Below are positions 59,865-64,000 of a stretch of 64,000 nt of DNA, one piece after another. Position 1 is the stretch's first letter. Every line of letters starts with the position of its first letter. The stretch lies in NCBI GenBank assembly GCA_963922205.1, contig CAWUHX010000209.1:434001-498000 (forward strand), written 5' to 3'. Below the pieces are notes generated by a model. The model was not told the DNA's origin, did no database searches, and saw nothing but the letters and a program-made list of their open reading frames with translations. The translations under genes and the position numbers were made by a program. Origin of the DNA: Romanomermis culicivorax. Taxonomy: Eukaryota; Nematoda; Enoplea; Mermithida; Mermithidae.

Positions 59865-60450
59865 TTGTTTTCTGGTTTTGCTATGTTTTTCTTCCTTGTT
59901 TTTTCCTGTTTTTATGTTTTTCTTTTTGTCTAGCTTTTTTCTGCTTTTCCTTTTTCTTTCAAAATTCTTATATGTTTTCCATTTTTGCTTTCGATTGTTT
60001 ACCTGTTTTCCGTTTTTCTCGTTTTTTGCAATTTTCTGCCTTTTTTGCTTTTTTTCTAGTTGTTTTCCAGTTTTTTGTTTTTTTTTCTACCGTCTGTTTT
60101 TTCTCATTTTTTCTATGCTCTCTTATGTTTTTATGCTTTACTTTTTTGTTTATTCTTCGAGCATTTTTCTTTTTTCTACTTTTTTCAATCTTTATTTATT
60201 TTTCTTGCTTTTTCTTTCCTTTTCTTTTCAATTGTTTATTCGCTTTCTAGTTTTCTATGTCTTTTACTTTTTTGTTTTTCTCTTTTAATCTGCTTTTCTT
60301 TTTTTATATAGTCTTCTTTGTTTTTCTCTTCAAGTTGTTTATCCTTTTCCTCTAGTTCCTCTTCTGCTGTTTGTCTTTGCTGTTTATTTTCTTGTATAGT
60401 TCAACGAGTTTCTTCCGTTTTTTCCTGTTTTTCTTATTTTTCTTTTACTT
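59865..60450 (+). repeat. T/C-rich low-complexity tract
   Basis: Nearly 600 bases consist mostly of T with interspersed C and rare A or G (TTTTTCTTTTC-like). Open frames through it encode only Phe/Leu/Ser-rich strings and are compositional artefacts. Confidence 0.9.
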
Positions 60451-60715
60451 AGACACAAAATGTAAAGTAAATAAAAATCGAATAAGAAACATACAAAAAC
60501 GAAAAATTGACAAAGGTTGAAGGGAAAAAAGCAAAAGCAACAAACTGAAAAAACACAGAAATAAAATAAGTGAAAAATTGACTAGGAAGACATGGAAAAA
60601 GAACAAATGGGCAAAAAAGTGAGATGATATACAAAAAAAAGAAAAAATAAAAATAATTAAGTAAAACAGACAATAAAAAAAGTAAAAATAGAATAGTTTG
60701 TTGAGAAGTCACAAG
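60451..60715 (+). repeat. A-rich low-complexity tract, opposite strand bias to the preceding one
   Basis: Directly after the T-rich tract the same strand becomes A-rich (AAAAACGAAAAATTGACAAAGG style). The switch is abrupt at about 60450, so together the two tracts form a loose inverted-repeat-like pair of opposite strand asymmetry. Confidence 0.85.
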
Positions 60716-60984
60716 AAGGGATAAAATAAATTCACCTTTGAATTTTGAGTAAATTACAAATGTGGGTAATTTTTACAAATGTGGGTAATTTTTTTCGTTT
60801 GTACAACAATACAAAACTTTTTCACAACTTTCACATTTGGAAAAATGACCGCTTTGGCAAAATTTCTGTTTTTGCAAAAATGTAAAAACTTAGCCTCACA
60901 ACAAAGATAAAGGCCCAACCTGAATAGCCTACTACTGTGTTTTGTATACAGATTCAAAAATATTAGCTTGGCTATTAGGCTAAA

Positions 60985-61560
60985 TGTGCTTATGAATTAG
61001 GCCAAATGTGGCTTAGTGGGCTAATGTGGCCAAGGGGCTAATATGGCTAATGGGCTAATGTGCCCAATGGGCTAATGTGGCCAATGGGCTTATGTGGCCA
61101 ATGGCCCAATGTGGCCAATGGGCCAATGTGGCCAATGGGCTAATGTGGCCAATGGGCTAAAGTGGCCAATGTGGCCAATGGGCTAACGTGGCCAATGGGC
61201 TAATGTGGCTAATGGGCTTATGTGGCCCATGGGCTAATGTGCCCAATGGGCTAATGTGGCCAACGGGCTTATGTGGCCAATGGCCCAATGTGGCCAATGG
61301 GCCAATGTGGCCAATGGGCTAATGTGGCCAATGGGCTAATGTGGCCAATGTGGCCAATGGGCTAACGTGGCCAATGGGCTAATGTGGCCAATGGGCTAAT
61401 GTGGCTAATGGGCTTATGTGGCCAATGGGCTAATGTGGCCAATAGGCTAATGTGGCCAATGAGCTAATGTGTCTAATGGGCTAATGTGGCCAATGGGCTA
61501 ATGTGGCTAATGCAGTGTGTTATAAATAATGGGTCTGGCGCATGGGCTAATGTGGCTAAT
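60985..61560 (+). repeat. 17-bp minisatellite (CTAATGTGGCCAATGGG), CCAAT-rich
   Basis: About 30 copies of CTAATGTGGCCAATGGG and close variants follow one another. A longer period of about 179 bp is visible: a block with GTGCCCAATGGG, then GGCTTATGTGGCC, GGCCCAATG and GGCTAACGTGG begins at about 61060 and again at about 61240. Almost every copy contains CCAAT. Confidence 0.95.
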
Positions 61561-61917
61561 GTGTCGGCTGAATCATTAATATTGCCAATAGAAAGGCCGC
61601 CAATAGAAAGTAAAGAGTAACAAGCTTAGAATCATACAGTGCATGATTACCTAATTCTGATAATCTACACAGGAATCAAATCAAATAAATATTTTCGAAG
61701 ACAAAGAAAAAATAAAACAATTCACAAAAAAATTGGGAAAAATAAAAAAAATTCTGGCGCAATGTAAAACAAACATTTTAGTGCACATAAAATCATAAGT
61801 CTGTTAATCAGTACACAAAAATTTTCCAAATCGAATCATTATTATCTTTATAATTTTGACGAAATGAAAATTCGTCCAAATGAGCAGCTAAGTGTTCCAT
61901 TGTTTTTAATCCATGCA
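61561..61917. other. AT-rich spacer between the two minisatellites
   Basis: No gene or repeat is recognised in this stretch. Confidence 0.5.
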
Positions 61918-64000
61918 TTCTCTATATCCTCTCGAATACCTCACTCAAAAATCAGTTTGGTGCTCTGGAACTTTTTTTTCGAATACCTCACTCAAAAAAA
62001 GTTTGCTGCTCTGAAACTTTTTTATCGAATACCTCACTCAAAAATCAGTTTGGTGCTCTGAAACTATTTTTCTCGAATACCTCACTCAAAAATCAGTTTG
62101 GTGCTCTAAAACTTTTTTTTCGAATACCTCACTCAAAAATTAGTTTTGTGCTCTAAAACTATTTTTTTCAAATACCTCACTCGAAAATCAGTTTAGTGCT
62201 CTGAAACTATTTTTTCGAATACCCCACTCAAAAATCAGTTTGGTGCTCTGAAACTTTTTTTCAAATACCTCACTTAAAAATTAGTTTGGTGCTCTGAAAC
62301 TATTTTTTCGAATATGTCTCAAAAATTAGTTTGGTGCCCTAAAACTATTTTTTCCAATACCCCACTCAAAAATCAGTTTGCTGCTCTGAAACTTTTTTAT
62401 CGAATACCTCACTCAAAAATCAGTTTGGTGCTCTGAAACTGTTTTTTTCGAATACCTCATTCAAAAATCAGTTTGGTGCTCTAAAACTTTTTTTCGAATA
62501 CCTCACTCAAAAATTAGTTTGGCGCTCTGAAACTATTTTTTTCGAATACCTCACTCAAAAAAAGTTTGCTGCTCTGAAACTTTTTTATCGAATACCTCAC
62601 TCAAAAATCAGTTTGGCGCTCTGAAACTATTTTTCTCGAATACCTCACTCAAAAATCAGTTTGGTGCTCTCAAACTTTTTTTTCGAATACCTCACTCAAA
62701 AATTAGTTTTGTGCTCTGAAACTATTTTTTTCAAATACCTCACTCGAAAATCAGTTTAGTGCTCTGAAACTATTTTTTCGAATACCCCACTCAAAAATCA
62801 GTTTGCTGCTCTGAAACTTTTTTATCGAATACCTCACTCAAAAATCAGTTTGGTGCTCTGAAACTGTTTTTTTTCGAATACCTCATTCAAAAATCAGTTT
62901 GGTGCTCTAAAACTTTTTTTCGAATACCTCACTCAAAAATTAGTTTGGCGCTCTGAAACTATTTTTTTCGAATATGTCTCAAAAATTATTTGATGCTCTG
63001 AAACTTTTTTTTGAATACCTCACTTAAAAATTAGTTTGGTGCTCTGAAACTATTTTTTTCGAATATGTCTCAAAAATTAGTTTGGTGCCCTAAAACTATT
63101 TTTTCGAATACCCCACTCAAAAATCAGTTTGCTGCTCTGAAACTACTTTTTCCGAATACCTAACTCGAAAATCAGTTTGGTGCTCTGAAACTATTTTTTT
63201 CGAATATGTCTCAAAAATTAGTTTGGTGCTCTGAAACTTTTTTTCGAATACCTCACTCAAAAATTAGTTTGGTGCTCTGAAACTATTTTTTTCGAATATG
63301 TCTCAAAAATTAGTTTGGTGCTCTGAAACTTTTTTTCGAATACCTCACTCAAAAATTAGTTTGGTGCTCTGAAACTATTTTTTTCGAATATGTCTCAAAA
63401 ATTATTTGGTGCTCTGAAACTTTTTTTCGAATACCTCACTCAAAAATCAGTTTGGTGCTCTAAAACTTTTCTTCGAATACTTCACTCAAAAATTAGTTTG
63501 GTGCTCTGAAACTGTTTTTTTCGAATACCTCACTCGAAAATCAGTTTGGTGCTCCGAAACTATTTTTTTCGAATACCCCACTCAAAAATCCGTTTGGTGC
63601 TCTAAAACTTTTTTTCGAATACCTCACTGAAAAATTAGTTTGGCGCTCCGAAACTATTTTTTCCGAATACCTAACTCAAAAATTAGTTTGGTGCTCTGAA
63701 ACTATTTTTTTCGAATACCCCACTCAAAAATCAGTTTGGTGCTCTGAAACTTTTTTTCGAATACCTCACTCAAAAATCAGTTTGATGCTCTGAAACTATT
63801 TTTTTCGAATACCTCACTCGAAAATCAGTTTGGTGCACTGAAACTATTTTTTTCGAATATGTCTCAAAAATTATTTGGTGCTCTGAAACTTTTTTTCGAA
63901 TACCTCACTCAAAAATCAGTTTGGTGCTCTAAAACTTTTTTTCGAATACCTCACTCGAAAATAAGTTTGGCGCTCCAAAACAATTTTTTTCGAATACCCC
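61918..64000 (+). repeat. 46-bp minisatellite running off the window end
   Basis: About 45 units of the type TTTTTTCGAATACCTCACTC plus AAAAATCAGTTTGGTGCTCT plus GAAACT fill the last 2.1 kb. Variants include GAATATGTCTCAAAAATTAG (a shorter unit), CCCCACTC, and GCTGCTCTG. A multi-unit block at about 62350-62480 recurs at about 62777-62910, so there is also a longer period of about 427 bp. The array continues beyond 64000. Confidence 0.96.

Noticed and set aside
59878..60712. Phe/Leu/Ser-rich ORFs resembling membrane proteins
   Set aside because: They are translations of the T-rich tract and of the reverse strand of the A-rich tract, purely compositional.
1..64000. rRNA or tRNA genes
   Set aside because: I found no rRNA core motifs and no convincing tRNA cloverleaf by eye; a dedicated covariance search would be needed to exclude tRNAs fully.

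Overview
This is a stretch of an AT-rich invertebrate metazoan nuclear genome, not a prokaryotic or viral contig. The evidence is a gene split by short GT-AG introns (kinesin-6 tail, 54.1-56.6 kb), a decayed C2H2 zinc-finger gene of a kind I know from multicopy families in aquatic animals, a very long satellite array, an LTR retrotransposon, a MITE-like element and two minisatellites. I cannot name the species or the phylum.

Layout. 1-1749: a broken zinc-finger gene on the minus strand, ending in a 24-base match to the SMART cDNA/WGA primer (1750-1773) right at a 100-N assembly gap (1774-1873). 1874-31362 and 47613-53729: one satellite array with a unit of about 499 bp, about 70 units in view. 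The units are nearly identical from 1.9 to 28.3 kb and alike again from 51.2 to 53.7 kb, with a diverged subfamily (often about 483 bp) in between. 31363-47612: a complete 16.25 kb Ty3/gypsy-type LTR retrotransposon on the minus strand, inserted in the diverged satellite block. It has two 1471-bp LTRs with no differences seen by eye, TGTCAC...GTGACA ends and a 4-bp target-site duplication (AGAA). 54142-56613: seven exons resembling the coiled-coil and tail part of a kinesin-6 (KIF20-like) protein, without the motor domain. 56.6-64 kb: non-coding sequence with a TA-flanked MITE (58486-58882), a strand-asymmetric T-rich then A-rich tract, a 17-bp CCAAT-rich minisatellite, and a 46-bp minisatellite that runs off the window.

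The most interesting object is the retrotransposon. One uninterrupted 3038-codon ORF holds, in order, Gag with zinc knuckles, a membrane glycoprotein (Env-like) module, a first retropepsin-like motif, an Arg/Ser-rich linker, a second retropepsin-like motif, reverse transcriptase, RNase H and integrase. The normal place for Env in gypsy-type elements and retroviruses is downstream of Pol. Between Gag and Env the long frame crosses about 250 codons of low-complexity Ser/Arg/Pro/His translation, while the -1 frame there carries a 240-codon ORF of normal protein composition. The 3.7 kb leader between the 5' LTR and Gag holds a regular array of about ten GACGTCA (CRE/Maf-like) sites spaced about 65 bp, an A47 tract and a second degenerate repeat array. 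This arrangement recalls the insulator array in the Drosophila gypsy leader, but with a different core motif. Identical LTRs, an intact ORF and an intact TSD suggest a recent insertion.

Limits: all homology calls are by eye from motifs. Exon borders, the Env boundaries and any frameshift site are inferred, not demonstrated.
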